DNA of 64,000 bases from an uncultured Psychromonas sp. Lineage in GTDB: Bacteria > Pseudomonadota > Gammaproteobacteria > Enterobacterales > Psychromonadaceae. The notes beneath the pieces were generated by a model. That model saw only the letters and a list, made by a program, of their open reading frames with translations, did not search any database and was not told the DNA's origin. The stretch spans positions 62,001 to 126,000 of the forward strand of contig NZ_CANLFB010000005.1 of the NCBI RefSeq assembly GCF_947489755.1, in the 5' to 3' direction. The position numbers were made by a program, and so were the translations under genes. Below are positions 1 through 7,684 of the stretch, in pieces. How positions within the stretch are numbered: the stretch's first letter is position 1; every line of letters begins with the position of its first letter.

Positions 1-137
1 AATTTTTTAATAGGCCCTAATATGAAAGAGCAATAACTATTCCAACATCAAAGATCACATAAACATCAACAACATGTAAATATAAATTTAATTAGCGATG
101 CTTCGCTTGTAAAATAACCTGACAATAAAGCTTTTGA

Positions 138-166
138 ATAAAAGTTAATAGTCCATTAACTTTTAT
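138..166 (-). terminator. AT-rich hairpin downstream of thiQ
   Basis: A perfect 12-bp inverted repeat (138-149 with 155-166, 5-nt loop) lies 50 bp past the thiQ stop codon. It has almost no G or C and only a short T run, so it is a weak candidate terminator for thiBPQ. The rest of 1-216 shows no gene. Confidence 0.4.
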
Positions 167-216
167 ACGTATAAGCATTTATAACTAATAATAATCATCC
201 CTATAAATTGGTTATA

Positions 217-942
217 TTATTCAATAGTCTTTGTATTGCCTACCTGCGCACTTAAAAAATGCGCTAAATGCTTGTTTGGATGCGTCACTTTAAGTTGATC
301 TATTGTCTCAGCAGCGAGTGCTTTTCCATGATCAACAAAAACAAAATCAGAAGCGACCGCTAATGCATCTTCAATATGATGTGTCACCATTAATACCGTT
401 ACATTTTCTGACTTTGCTAAAGATTGCACCCGTTCTAACATGGCGACTCTCAATATCGGGTCTAACGCTGAAAAAGGCTCATCAAGTAATAAAATCGGTT
501 TATTTTGTACAAAACATCGTGCCAAAGCAACGCGTTGCTGTTCACCACCAGATAGCTCAGCAGGAAAACGCGTGAGTAGCTCCTCAACTCCAACTTGTAA
601 CGCGACGGTTTGTAAATGTTCTTTTTGTTGCTCTGTTAACTTCAAACCGGGGTGTAACCCTAAACCAATATTGTCGTAAGCCGATAGATGAGTGAATAAG
701 TTATTATCTTGAAATAAAATAGAGAGCGGACGTTGGTAAGGAGCTTGCTTTAAAATGGACTGTTCATTTATTTTAATATCTCCTTCAATAGGGGAAATAA
801 ATCCCGCTAATAAATTTAATAAGGTACTTTTACCCGTCCCACTTGGTCCTAAAATAGCAACCAAACTCCCCTGCTTGATTTGCAAATCAAAATGAAATTG
901 TTGCTGTTGGTAATTATAATTTACCTTCGAAAATTCAATCAT
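217..942 (-). CDS. thiQ: Thiamine/TPP ABC transporter ATP-binding protein ThiQ
   Basis: This is the cytoplasmic ATPase that powers import of thiamine and its phosphates by ThiBPQ. All ABC hallmarks are visible in 241 residues: Walker A GPSGTGKST (32-40), Q-loop FQDN (about 77-80), signature LSGGEQQR (130-137), Walker B ILLLDEP (150-156) and an H-loop in VTHH. It is the last gene of a thiB-thiP-thiQ operon and starts 3 bp past the thiP stop. Sequence alone would only say importer ATPase of the spermidine/iron/thiamine branch; the thiamine assignment rests on the neighbouring two-lobed permease and the ThiB-like binding protein. Confidence 0.93.
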   Translation of the reverse strand: MIEFSKVNYNYQQQQFHFDLQIKQGSLVAILGPSGTGKSTLLNLLAGFISPIEGDIKINEQSILKQAPYQRPLSILFQDNNLFTHLSAYDNIGLGLHPGLKLTEQQKEHLQTVALQVGVEELLTRFPAELSGGEQQRVALARCFVQNKPILLLDEPFSALDPILRVAMLERVQSLAKSENVTVLMVTHHIEDALAVASDFVFVDHGKALAAETIDQLKVTHPNKHLAHFLSAQVGNTKTIE

Positions 943-945
943 GGT

Positions 946-2556
946 TTACTCTTTTACCTTAATAACTTTTTCTTTAAAGACACTTTCAACCACAATGAAG
1001 ACACCAACGCTTAATACCAATAAAACCAATGCAACTACTGCTGCCGATTCCATTTGATAGCTGCCTAAAAGCTGGAAAAGATATAATGGTAAAGTACTAA
1101 AGGAATGGCTACCAAATAAAGCAATAGCACTCAAATCACCTATTGAAAGCACAAAGCTTAAACATAGCGCTTGTAATATTGGCTCTCTCAATGACTTCCA
1201 TTCAACCCAGTAAAATCGGTTTAATGAAAAGATACCTAAACTAGCGCACAATAGTTCATATTTTTGAGCATTTTGTAACATAGGTTGCGCTAAGCTTTTT
1301 AAAGCAAAAGGTAATGCCATCAATGCATTAACAGCAATCACAATATATAACGACATTGCAGATAAGCTACCAAATTCACGTAATAATAAAAATAAGCCAG
1401 TGCTGATCACCAGCCCTGGTGTCACTAATATAATAGTCGCTAACATTTCAATTTTATCGGCTCGTCCGTTCAATCCTATTAAACGCCACTGACGACTGGC
1501 TAATAAAATAAAAAAAGCACAGCACACAGCAATCAGCCCTGCAAAAAAAGCAATGATGAATGAATTTTTAAATGCATACCAAAAGTTAATATCACCTAAC
1601 ACAACAAAAAATTTGGGATTAATACCTGATATCAACACCATGAATAAAGGGGGTAACACTAACAATCCAGTTAAACCTATCCAACTAAAGTCCCAACAAC
1701 GAGAGAATGTAGAGTCATGTATAAACGTGTTTTTAGCACCATGAAAATTACTACTTAGCAATGCAGTGCCAGATATTTTCTGAATAAATACAGCTAATAC
1801 CGCACATAAACAAATTTGCCAAAGTGCCAATAAAGCACCAACTTGAAGGTCAAAATCAAACTTTATAGCTTGATAGATAGCGAGCTCAATAGTGGTGGAT
1901 TTAGGACCACCACCCAATGCCATTACTGTTGCAAAACTAGTAAAGCACAGCATAAAGATCAACCCAGCAATATGTGGTAATTGCCCACGGATATAAGGCC
2001 ATTCTACAAAACGAAATTTATACCAATGCTTTAATCCTAAATGGATCGCTAATTGATGTTGTTTATCTGGAATGGAGCCTAATGCTTGTAAAAATAAACG
2101 ACAAGCAAAAGGTAAGTTAAAAAAGACATGCGCTAACAATATGCCGTTTAGCCCAAAAATAGAGAAAGGTAATTTAAGATCAAAATAAGCAAAAACAGAT
2201 GCTAATAACCCACTGTTACCATAAATAGCAAGCAACCCAAATACAGCAACTAAAATGGGCAAGACTAAGGTAGTAGCAAATAATTTCAGTAATAAGGTTT
2301 TCCCCCAAAATTCACGTCTAGATAACGCATGACTAATGGGGATAGCTAACACGACACTTAATAGCGTCGATAAAAAGGCCTGATAAAAACTAAATACGGT
2401 AATATGCCGATAATAAGCATCAGACCATATATCGGTGATATTTAAACTAGAAGAATGTGTTAATAATGCAGTAACAGCCATCATGACAAAGGTAAAAATA
2501 CCAATAGACAGTAAAACACCAGGTAATTGGACTGGTTTAATCTGTTTTATTACCAC
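946..2556 (-). CDS. thiP: Thiamine/TPP ABC transporter permease ThiP
   Basis: This integral inner-membrane permease forms the channel of the thiamine importer. The protein is about 536 residues with roughly twelve hydrophobic segments, arranged as two fused BPD-type permease halves; each carries an EAA-like loop (around residues 190-210 and 440-470), as is usual for ThiP. The frame can be opened at a TTG at 2562, but that lies only 2 nt from a good ribosome-binding site (GAGAGG). The GTG at 2556 is 8 nt away and is the better start. The gene sits 30 bp after thiB and 3 bp before thiQ. Confidence 0.9.
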   Translation of the reverse strand: MVIKQIKPVQLPGVLLSIGIFTFVMMAVTALLTHSSSLNITDIWSDAYYRHITVFSFYQAFLSTLLSVVLAIPISHALSRREFWGKTLLLKLFATTLVLPILVAVFGLLAIYGNSGLLASVFAYFDLKLPFSIFGLNGILLAHVFFNLPFACRLFLQALGSIPDKQHQLAIHLGLKHWYKFRFVEWPYIRGQLPHIAGLIFMLCFTSFATVMALGGGPKSTTIELAIYQAIKFDFDLQVGALLALWQICLCAVLAVFIQKISGTALLSSNFHGAKNTFIHDSTFSRCWDFSWIGLTGLLVLPPLFMVLISGINPKFFVVLGDINFWYAFKNSFIIAFFAGLIAVCCAFFILLASRQWRLIGLNGRADKIEMLATIILVTPGLVISTGLFLLLREFGSLSAMSLYIVIAVNALMALPFALKSLAQPMLQNAQKYELLCASLGIFSLNRFYWVEWKSLREPILQALCLSFVLSIGDLSAIALFGSHSFSTLPLYLFQLLGSYQMESAAVVALVLLVLSVGVFIVVESVFKEKVIKVKE

Positions 2557-2586
2557 ACTCAAAGCCTCTCAAACTAATAATAGTAA

Positions 2587-3603
2587 TTAATCAGTTAATG
2601 AAATTAACCACTCTCTCGTCCATGCTTTACGGTTTTTAGCCACTTCTTTACTTGGGAATGAAAGTGTTTTAACTGGTAAGGTTAATTGGTCAAATTCAGT
2701 TGGCAATAATACGTCTGTGACAGGATACATCCAGTTGCCTGTCGCGATTTGAGATTGAAAACCATCACTTAACATAAAATTCATAAACTGTGTTGCTAGT
2801 TTTTTATGTTGGCTACTTTTAACAATTGCCGCGACTTCTGTTTGTCTGTAATGCCCTTCGCTAAAGCTTGCCGCTACATATTGATTTTTGTCTTCAGCGA
2901 TAATGTGATAAGCAGGTGACGTCGTATATGACAACACCATATCCGCTTCACCTTTTAAGAACATACTATACGCTTCAGACCAACCTTTGGTTACCGTGAC
3001 AGTTTTTTCAGCTAACTGTTTCCAAGCTTCTCCAGCTTGCTCACCATAGACAGTCTTCATCCATAACATTAAGCCTAAGCCTGGTGTTGATGTACGCGGA
3101 TCTTGGTAGATAATATTAAGATCATCACGCTGCTCAACCAATTCTTTAAGGCTTTTTGGTGGGTTCTTTAATTTTTCACTATTATAAATAAAAGCAAAAT
3201 AGCCATAGTCAAACGGGACAAATGTTTTATCTTTCCAGCCATTTTCCACATTAACCGTACTTAAATCGATATTATGTTTATCAAGTAATCCGGTTTTTTC
3301 AGCAGTTGCCATTAAACTATCATCAAGCCCTAATAAAATATCGGCTTCACTACTTTTACCTTCTAAGCGTAAGCGGTTTAATATGGTAACACCGTCATCT
3401 AAAGCGATGAATTCAAGGTCACATTGACAAGATTTCTCAAATGCAGCTTCAATCTTAGGCCCTGGGCCCCATTCTGAAGCAAATGAACTATACGTATAAA
3501 CCGTTAATTTTTCTGGTGTGGGCGAAGCTGCTAAAGCAGGCATTGCGATTGCTGTAGCCAATGTTATTAAAGCAGTTATGTTCTTTTTCACTATGTCATC
3601 CAT
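2587..3603 (-). CDS. thiB: Thiamine-binding periplasmic protein ThiB
   Basis: This is the periplasmic binding protein that delivers thiamine, TMP or TPP to ThiPQ. A Sec signal peptide ends near PALAA, and the mature part begins with the typical LTVYTYSSFASEWGPGP stretch followed by GDDGV- and DILLG-like segments of the ThiB/iron-binding family. I chose the ATG at 3603 because the signal peptide then begins with a short charged n-region (MDDIVKKN). The frame extends to a GTG at 3633 (348 residues), and neither start has a convincing ribosome-binding site. It is the first gene of the thiBPQ operon. I see no clear TPP riboswitch in front of it. Confidence 0.9.
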   Translation of the reverse strand: MDDIVKKNITALITLATAIAMPALAASPTPEKLTVYTYSSFASEWGPGPKIEAAFEKSCQCDLEFIALDDGVTILNRLRLEGKSSEADILLGLDDSLMATAEKTGLLDKHNIDLSTVNVENGWKDKTFVPFDYGYFAFIYNSEKLKNPPKSLKELVEQRDDLNIIYQDPRTSTPGLGLMLWMKTVYGEQAGEAWKQLAEKTVTVTKGWSEAYSMFLKGEADMVLSYTTSPAYHIIAEDKNQYVAASFSEGHYRQTEVAAIVKSSQHKKLATQFMNFMLSDGFQSQIATGNWMYPVTDVLLPTEFDQLTLPVKTLSFPSKEVAKNRKAWTREWLISLTD

Positions 3604-3633
3604 TTTATAGTTATTGAGAAGAGTATCGGTCAC

Positions 3634-4029
3634 TCTGCCGATAAGAATAGGGTAATTTTTGTTAAAACGTTACAGGTGTGCATTGTGATAGATTACTTTT
3701 ACATGAGCAATCTAAAGATCTATTTAAGTCGCCATGAATTAACTAATCAGGTATTTTTATGAGAAAAGATCTGACCAGTAAGTAAAAAATAACTCGATAG
3801 GAGATGTTTGAAGCATTGTTGCTTATAGATAAATGAGATGCATCTGGATAACTCAACCTGTATTTATGATAGTAATGATAGTAATGATAGTAATGAGGGA
3901 TAATGCTTAAGGCTTTTCTTAATGGGGTGGGTATTTTTTGAGACTGTAATAAAAACGGTGTAACTACTTATCAAACAATTTTTACTACCTATTAAACTAT
4001 TTATTACTTATTACTTATTAAACTATTAA
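3634..4029. other. Non-coding gap between the Ni-SOD locus and thiB
   Basis: About 400 bp without a credible gene. It should hold the thiB promoter, and it contains three copies of a 9-bp unit at 3868-3894 and a run of ATTACTTATTAAACT-like repeats near 3990-4035. The minus strand carries ACCTGATTAGTTAATTC around 3735-3751, which resembles only the 3' core of a TPP riboswitch. The GGGUGC and CUGAGA elements are missing, so I do not call one. Confidence 0.5.
3868..3894. repeat. Tandem repeat, 3 x 9 bp
   Basis: Three perfect copies of GATAGTAAT lie head to tail in the gap between sodX and thiB. No function is evident. Confidence 0.8.
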
Positions 4030-4344
4030 TTACTTATTAAACAAAGAGATAGTAAATGTGTGATTAGCACAAACACAAAAGAGTACTTTGCCGACTAATC
4101 TATTAGGTGCAATCCATCCCAACTCCTGTGGCTTCAGGCTGCTTTCATTTTCACCGCCAACCCAAAGCAACCCATGGTCATCGATCTCGAGAACTCGCTT
4201 AACAATAAACTGATATAAAGGATGATCAACAACAACGAGGTCCCCCACTTTTAACGAACGCTGCCATCGGCTAATAAAAACAAAATCTCCATGTTGTAAA
4301 CGAGGCACCATGCTCGTTCCTTGCACTTTAATCACACTAAACAT
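4030..4344 (-). CDS. sodX: Nickel-type superoxide dismutase maturation protease SodX
   Basis: This is a small S26-type (signal-peptidase-like) protease predicted to cut the N-terminal propeptide from the Ni-SOD precursor, so that the mature His1 can bind nickel. About 104 residues: the catalytic Ser is in QGTSMVPRL (Ser11) and the general-base Lys is in FIVKRVLEI (Lys49). This is the Ser/Lys dyad of the family, without the long membrane anchor of LepB. The ATG at 4344 has GGAG 7 nt upstream and is preferred over an upstream in-frame start at 4380. It lies directly downstream of sodN, the usual pairing, and is probably co-transcribed with it despite a gap of about 100 bp. Confidence 0.88.
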   Translation of the reverse strand: MFSVIKVQGTSMVPRLQHGDFVFISRWQRSLKVGDLVVVDHPLYQFIVKRVLEIDDHGLLWVGGENESSLKPQELGWIAPNRLVGKVLFCVCANHTFTISLFNK

Positions 4345-4448
4345 AATAACTCCAGCAAACCTAAATAATACCAATGACATTAAATAATTAGGGGCCTAGA
4401 TAAAGTAAGAAACGTTGTAATCCGTCATACCGCTAACCCCTTCTTAAT

Positions 4449-4952
4449 TTAACCTTTTAAGTCAGGGTAAACAGTTGCTAACATTGGAGGATAAGGGCAA
4501 GCTGCACTATAAGTTGCCACACCTTTGGTTAGCCAAAAAGCAGCCGCGAATTGATTAACCAACCCAACTAGCTTCTCACCTTCTTCTCTATCAATGCTTT
4601 GTTTACATTTCGATGCTTGTAACATAATGCTATGAGTAAGTTGATGTGCATCAGGCAACTGTTCAAATTGTGGCGCTTTAAAATAGTCTCCCCAAATAAT
4701 ACGCACCGCCTCTTTTACTTCTGTACTCGCTGATTCTTTCTCATTCACTAACCGAGCAACCTGTGCGTAGTCCGCGACATTCAATTTGCCTTTATCTTCA
4801 ACTTCTTTTATTAAGTCCATTAAACGAACACAACTTAACGCGGCAAGTTGCGCTGTTGAGGGGTCATAAATTTTACATGGTATATCACAATGCGCTTGTG
4901 CTGTTTTAAAGTTAAGCATTTTATCAAGACTTTTAATTAAACTATGTAACAT
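4449..4952 (-). CDS. sodN: Nickel superoxide dismutase precursor
   Basis: Ni-SOD dismutes superoxide to oxygen and peroxide with a nickel bound by an N-terminal hook. After a 20-residue propeptide ending AQA, the sequence reads HCDIPCKIYDP. This supplies His1, Cys2, Cys6 and Tyr9 of the canonical hook HCDxPCxxY. Position 7, Gly in the Streptomyces enzyme, is Lys here. The rest (167 residues in all) is the expected four-helix bundle with no other metal motif. The ATG at 4952 has AGGAG about 8 nt upstream and starts 2 bp after the preceding gene, so the two are translationally linked. sodX follows. Fur-like boxes lie upstream of the gene set. Confidence 0.95.
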   Translation of the reverse strand: MLHSLIKSLDKMLNFKTAQAHCDIPCKIYDPSTAQLAALSCVRLMDLIKEVEDKGKLNVADYAQVARLVNEKESASTEVKEAVRIIWGDYFKAPQFEQLPDAHQLTHSIMLQASKCKQSIDREEGEKLVGLVNQFAAAFWLTKGVATYSAACPYPPMLATVYPDLKG

Positions 4953-4954
4953 GT

Positions 4955-5173
4955 TTATTCTCCTGCAGAAGTAGTCGATAGGTTTTTACGACGACGAATA
5001 ACTTTTTTATAAACCAATCCAGCGACGATCACAGCGGCAATAGAAGCCACTGTTAGGAGGTGAATAGAGTTACTTGCCCAATGTGCATGATCATGACCTG
5101 GGTGTGCTTGAGCCACTTGGCTGAAAGCCAACATTAAGCTTAAGATAATTGAATGATTGAATATTTTTTTCAT
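4955..5173 (-). CDS. Small His-rich single-pass membrane protein of the sodN locus
   Basis: No family name is recognised with confidence. The 72-residue protein has a signal peptide ending QVAQA, then a His-rich mature N-terminus HPGHDHAH, a hydrophobic segment (about residues 38-57, SIHLLTVASIAAVIVAGLVY) and a basic KKVIRRRKN tail. It is thus likely anchored in the inner membrane with a metal-binding end outside. The ATG at 5173 has AAGGAAG 6 nt upstream; the frame is open ten codons further up. It lies 2 bp before sodN. Context and histidines suggest nickel capture or handling for Ni-SOD. HPGHD-type starts also occur in HupE/UreJ-like transporters, but this protein is too short to be one. 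Confidence 0.75.
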   Translation of the reverse strand: MKKIFNHSIILSLMLAFSQVAQAHPGHDHAHWASNSIHLLTVASIAAVIVAGLVYKKVIRRRKNLSTTSAGE

Positions 5174-5272
5174 ATTTTCTTCCTTGGTTTTAACGTAAAA
5201 CACCTTCTTTGAAGGCAGTGATAAAATGATTTATATAGTGTTAGAAAACATTGGAAATCGATGGGTGGAGCA

Positions 5273-5722
5273 TTAATGATGAGTTGCTTTTTTAGGAGCA
5301 GAAACAACATTTGAAAATGTTTCCATTAAAGGGTTACTTTGCGCAGGTAATTCTGAGAAATGACTTTGGCTAAACAATTGCCACTCGCAACGAATGCGAG
5401 TCAAAGTACGCATAATAATGCTGTATTGGTGGTCGTTCACAGCTGATCGCATCATCGCTGCTTGAAGAAAATTAATTGCATTTTCATACTGAGCATTGGC
5501 TAATACAAACTCACCTAATACCGTATAAGATTCAGCAAGGTTTAAAAAGCTCACGCTAGCCGCGGCAATGGTTGATTCCACATCATGGTTAAAATCGTCA
5601 TAAAATGAAACTTCTAATAGTGATAATGCTTGTTTGTTTAAATTAACAGCATCATTAAAAGCATGATTCGAATAAGCGTTAACCGCTTCTTTCGTTAAAC
5701 ATTCCCAATTATGATCCAACAT
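5273..5722 (-). CDS. TPR-like protein at the head of the sodN locus
   Basis: No precise family is recognised. From the ATG at 5722 (GGGAA about 10 nt upstream) the protein has about 149 residues. It is largely helical, with TPR-like pairs such as AVNAYSNHAFNDAVNLNKQAL and LNLAESYTVLGEFVLANAQYENAI, and it has no signal peptide. The last residues are KKATHH. It is about 100 bp upstream of the His-rich membrane protein and downstream of two Fur-like boxes, which makes it the first gene of the Ni-SOD transcription unit. An adaptor or assembly role in nickel insertion is possible but is inferred from position only. Confidence 0.7.
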   Translation of the reverse strand: MLDHNWECLTKEAVNAYSNHAFNDAVNLNKQALSLLEVSFYDDFNHDVESTIAAASVSFLNLAESYTVLGEFVLANAQYENAINFLQAAMMRSAVNDHQYSIIMRTLTRIRCEWQLFSQSHFSELPAQSNPLMETFSNVVSAPKKATHH

Positions 5723-5758
5723 AATAACATTTCCCATTTCAGTCAAACACAAAAGCAA

Positions 5759-5773
5759 TAAGAATCATTATCA
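5759..5773 (-). promoter_or_regulatory. Fur-box-like operator, proximal
   Basis: Read on the minus strand this is TGATAATGATTCTTA, a 7-1-7 arrangement with five of seven matching positions in the second arm. It lies about 37 bp upstream of the ATG at 5722, in promoter position for the Ni-SOD locus. Confidence 0.6.
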
Positions 5774-5802
5774 TTTAATAAGAAAGATAAATCCACCCTA
5801 TT

Positions 5803-5817
5803 TGATAATAATTATCA
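5803..5817. promoter_or_regulatory. Fur-box palindrome, distal
   Basis: TGATAATAATTATCA is a perfect 7-1-7 inverted repeat matching the classical Fur box. It is 30 bp upstream of the proximal box. Two such sites in tandem argue for Fur or a close paralogue (Nur, Zur) acting on the sodN genes. Fur is the best fit to the sequence, while Nur is the best fit to nickel biology. Confidence 0.72.
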
Positions 5818-5840
5818 TTAATTTTTAATGTGCTAAGTAT

Positions 5841-5900
5841 TAAGCGATGAATTAAGCGATGAATTAAGCTATGTATTGGGCTATAAAATAGGCTATGAAT
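5841..5900. repeat. Degenerate 12-bp tandem repeat, five units
   Basis: Two identical units (TAAGCGATGAAT) are followed by three diverged ones (TAAGCTATGTAT, TGGGCTATAAAA, TAGGCTATGAAT). It lies upstream of the Fur boxes in a gap of about 340 bp (5818-6158) that is otherwise AT-rich and without a gene. Confidence 0.75.
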
Positions 5901-6158
5901 TAAATGAGTCACTAAATAGATATCAGTTACTTTAGATCTAAAGAGATAAGCAAAGTCGCTTGAGTTTAAGTAATAAATAAGGAGATTAATAATTTACCAT
6001 TGCAGCCAAAAAATAATAACGGCATTAACGATACTTTTTAAAGCTTAAATAGTTTTTTAAAGGTTAATTGATTAATTAACAGATAGCTTGAGTATTGAAA
6101 TTTATGAATAAAAAGAACCTTTATTACAAGATTCTTTTTCTTTGAATTTACAGATGAT

Positions 6159-6563
6159 TTATTTAGGAAATTTATCGAATGTTTTGGCATTAACAGCTTT
6201 GTCATACCAACTTGCTTTCTCTGAACAGAAAATATGACTGTCTGGTTCTATATTAGGAGAACCATTTAAACTCCCAGCAGGCACAACCAATGCTTTCCCA
6301 GTACGTGAGATATACGGCACATTACTACCGCAGTTATTACAAAAGGCACTAGAAATGGCACGACCAGGCACATCAAAACGTTTAACTGAGTCTATACCAC
6401 TTAACCATGTAATATTCTTTGGCGCAGTAAATAAATTAGATGCATGAGCCGATCCCGTGGCTTTTTGGCATTGAATACAATGACAAAGGTGGAATTTTTT
6501 AAAGTCATCTTCACTTTCAAATGACACTTTTCCACATAGACAACTACCTGAGATTGTAGACAT
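6159..6563 (-). CDS. GFA family zinc protein (glutathione-dependent formaldehyde-activating enzyme-like)
   Basis: The 134-residue single-domain protein has the Mss4-like zinc fold of the GFA family. The cysteine pattern is clear: Cys8 and Cys10 (GSCLCGKV), Cys27, Cys29 and Cys32 (HLCHCIQCQ), and Cys75/Cys78 (AFCNNCGS). Biochemically proven members add glutathione to formaldehyde, but most relatives have unknown substrates and this one should be read that way. The ATG is preceded by AAGG. It follows the VOC gene by 29 bp on the same strand, so they probably form a two-gene operon. Confidence 0.82.
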   Translation of the reverse strand: MSTISGSCLCGKVSFESEDDFKKFHLCHCIQCQKATGSAHASNLFTAPKNITWLSGIDSVKRFDVPGRAISSAFCNNCGSNVPYISRTGKALVVPAGSLNGSPNIEPDSHIFCSEKASWYDKAVNAKTFDKFPK

Positions 6564-6592
6564 ATTAATACCTTAAGTTTTATATTTAATAT

Positions 6593-6985
6593 TTATTGAA
6601 CGTTAATTTGACGGTTGAAACTAGCTTCATCTCTAATACCTATACGGTTACCATCAGGATCGTAAATATTAATTGTAGAACCCCACTCACTTTCTATCAA
6701 TTCAGTGGGTATTCCGAAATGTTCCATTCTCTTCATTGCAGCATTAATATCCGCCACATTAAACCGTAATTTAGATGGGCAAACTTTGATTGATTTTCCA
6801 TTAGGCTCAGCAAAGCCCTCTGTTTCTATCATCAAATACCCAGCACCAAATTCTACACAAGTCAGTTTGAAATCACCTTCAATTTTTGAAAATAGAACCT
6901 TAAGGTCTAAAACATCACGATAGAAAGCAACACATTCATAGTAATTTTCAACATTTAAAATAATGCCATAACGTTGAGTATCCAT
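6593..6985 (-). CDS. VOC (glyoxalase/bleomycin-resistance fold) protein
   Basis: This is a single VOC domain of 130 residues. It shows the paired beta-alpha-beta-beta-beta pattern: YGIILNVENYYECVAFYRDVLDL in the first half and LRFNVADINAAMKRMEHFGI followed by IYDPDGNRIGIRDEA in the second. A metal-binding Glu is plausible in the first half (GYLMIET), but the substrate cannot be inferred. The ATG has AAGG 8 nt upstream. It lies 29 bp before the GFA gene. The pair could handle reactive aldehydes through thiol adducts, which is an inference from family tendencies. Confidence 0.82.
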   Translation of the reverse strand: MDTQRYGIILNVENYYECVAFYRDVLDLKVLFSKIEGDFKLTCVEFGAGYLMIETEGFAEPNGKSIKVCPSKLRFNVADINAAMKRMEHFGIPTELIESEWGSTINIYDPDGNRIGIRDEASFNRQINVQ

Positions 6986-7091
6986 TTAATACCTTATTGT
7001 TGAAGTCACATTAAACAATTGAATTGGAGGTTACCGTTGGCCAATAAGTAATAAGCAATTGAAACAGACAATATTAATGGCAGACTTCACC

Positions 7092-7604
7092 CTATTGATA
7101 AATTCTACCTTGATGTTTTAACCAGCCATCAACAGGGTAACCATTAGGGTCGCGATGTGTCCAATGAACCACACCTCCTCGATCATTCCAATCATATTCA
7201 CCATAGAACTCTACTGAACTCCACTTGGTCACCCTGTAAAATTGAATTAATACGTGGTGCTAAATCACTATTATGTGCAATTAAAATAGTTTGCCCTGAG
7301 CCTAAACGCAAAATAAACTTCTGATGGCGAGCACCTTTATTATCATTTAATAACTTAATGCCTTTATTATCATTTAATAACTTAATAACTTAACAACTTA
7401 ATAACAGTGCCTATTCCATTGACTTGAATATCATTACGCCTATTTTGATAAGCGACCTCAGCACTGTTAGGAGCTGAACTAGCAGTAACGTAATTTTCAG
7501 TGGCTACATTTAAATGATTAGTAGAAGCAGAGACGTTACTGTTATTAAATGGCCACTGATAAATGGGCAATTCCAATAACAGTAACAACTAATATATTTT
7601 TCAT
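7092..7604 (-). pseudogene. DUF3465-family exported protein, broken by frameshifts
   Basis: Three reading frames together spell one DUF3465-like protein. It begins MKNILVVTVIGIAHLSVA (signal peptide, ATG at 7604) and runs into TAA at the end of the signal sequence. A second frame then gives FNNSNVSASTNHL to QVNGIGTVIKLLSY and stops. A third frame gives KLLNDNKGARHQKFILRLGSG to GEYDWNDRGGVVHWTHRDP and on to the TAG at 7092. The second break coincides with two extra copies of an 8-bp AAGTTRTT unit (16 bp, so +1). Next to it is a 27-bp in-frame duplication. Sequencing error cannot explain the repeat-linked shift easily, although the first shift could be one. Confidence 0.75.
7334..7386. repeat. 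27-bp tandem duplication inside the DUF3465 pseudogene
   Basis: The block 7334-7359 recurs exactly at 7361-7386. The period of 27 bp keeps frame and duplicates the peptide KLLNDNKGI/A. It is followed by the short AAGTTRTT repeats (about 7374-7401) that shift the frame. Confidence 0.8.
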
Positions 7605-7684
7605 TTTAGACTTTTATTTTGAAGAAACAGATCATTAAAAATAGATCGTTAAAAACAGCTTATGGTTAACCCACCAGCGAAAAA

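Noticed and set aside
3640-3860. Possible TPP riboswitch upstream of thiB
   Set aside because: Only a piece resembling the 3' core (ACCTGATTAG) is present on the minus strand; the GGGUGC and CUGAGA conserved parts are missing. A covariance search would decide.
5841-5900. Possible CRISPR-like repeats
   Set aside because: The 12-bp units are adjacent with no spacers, and there are no cas genes in the window.
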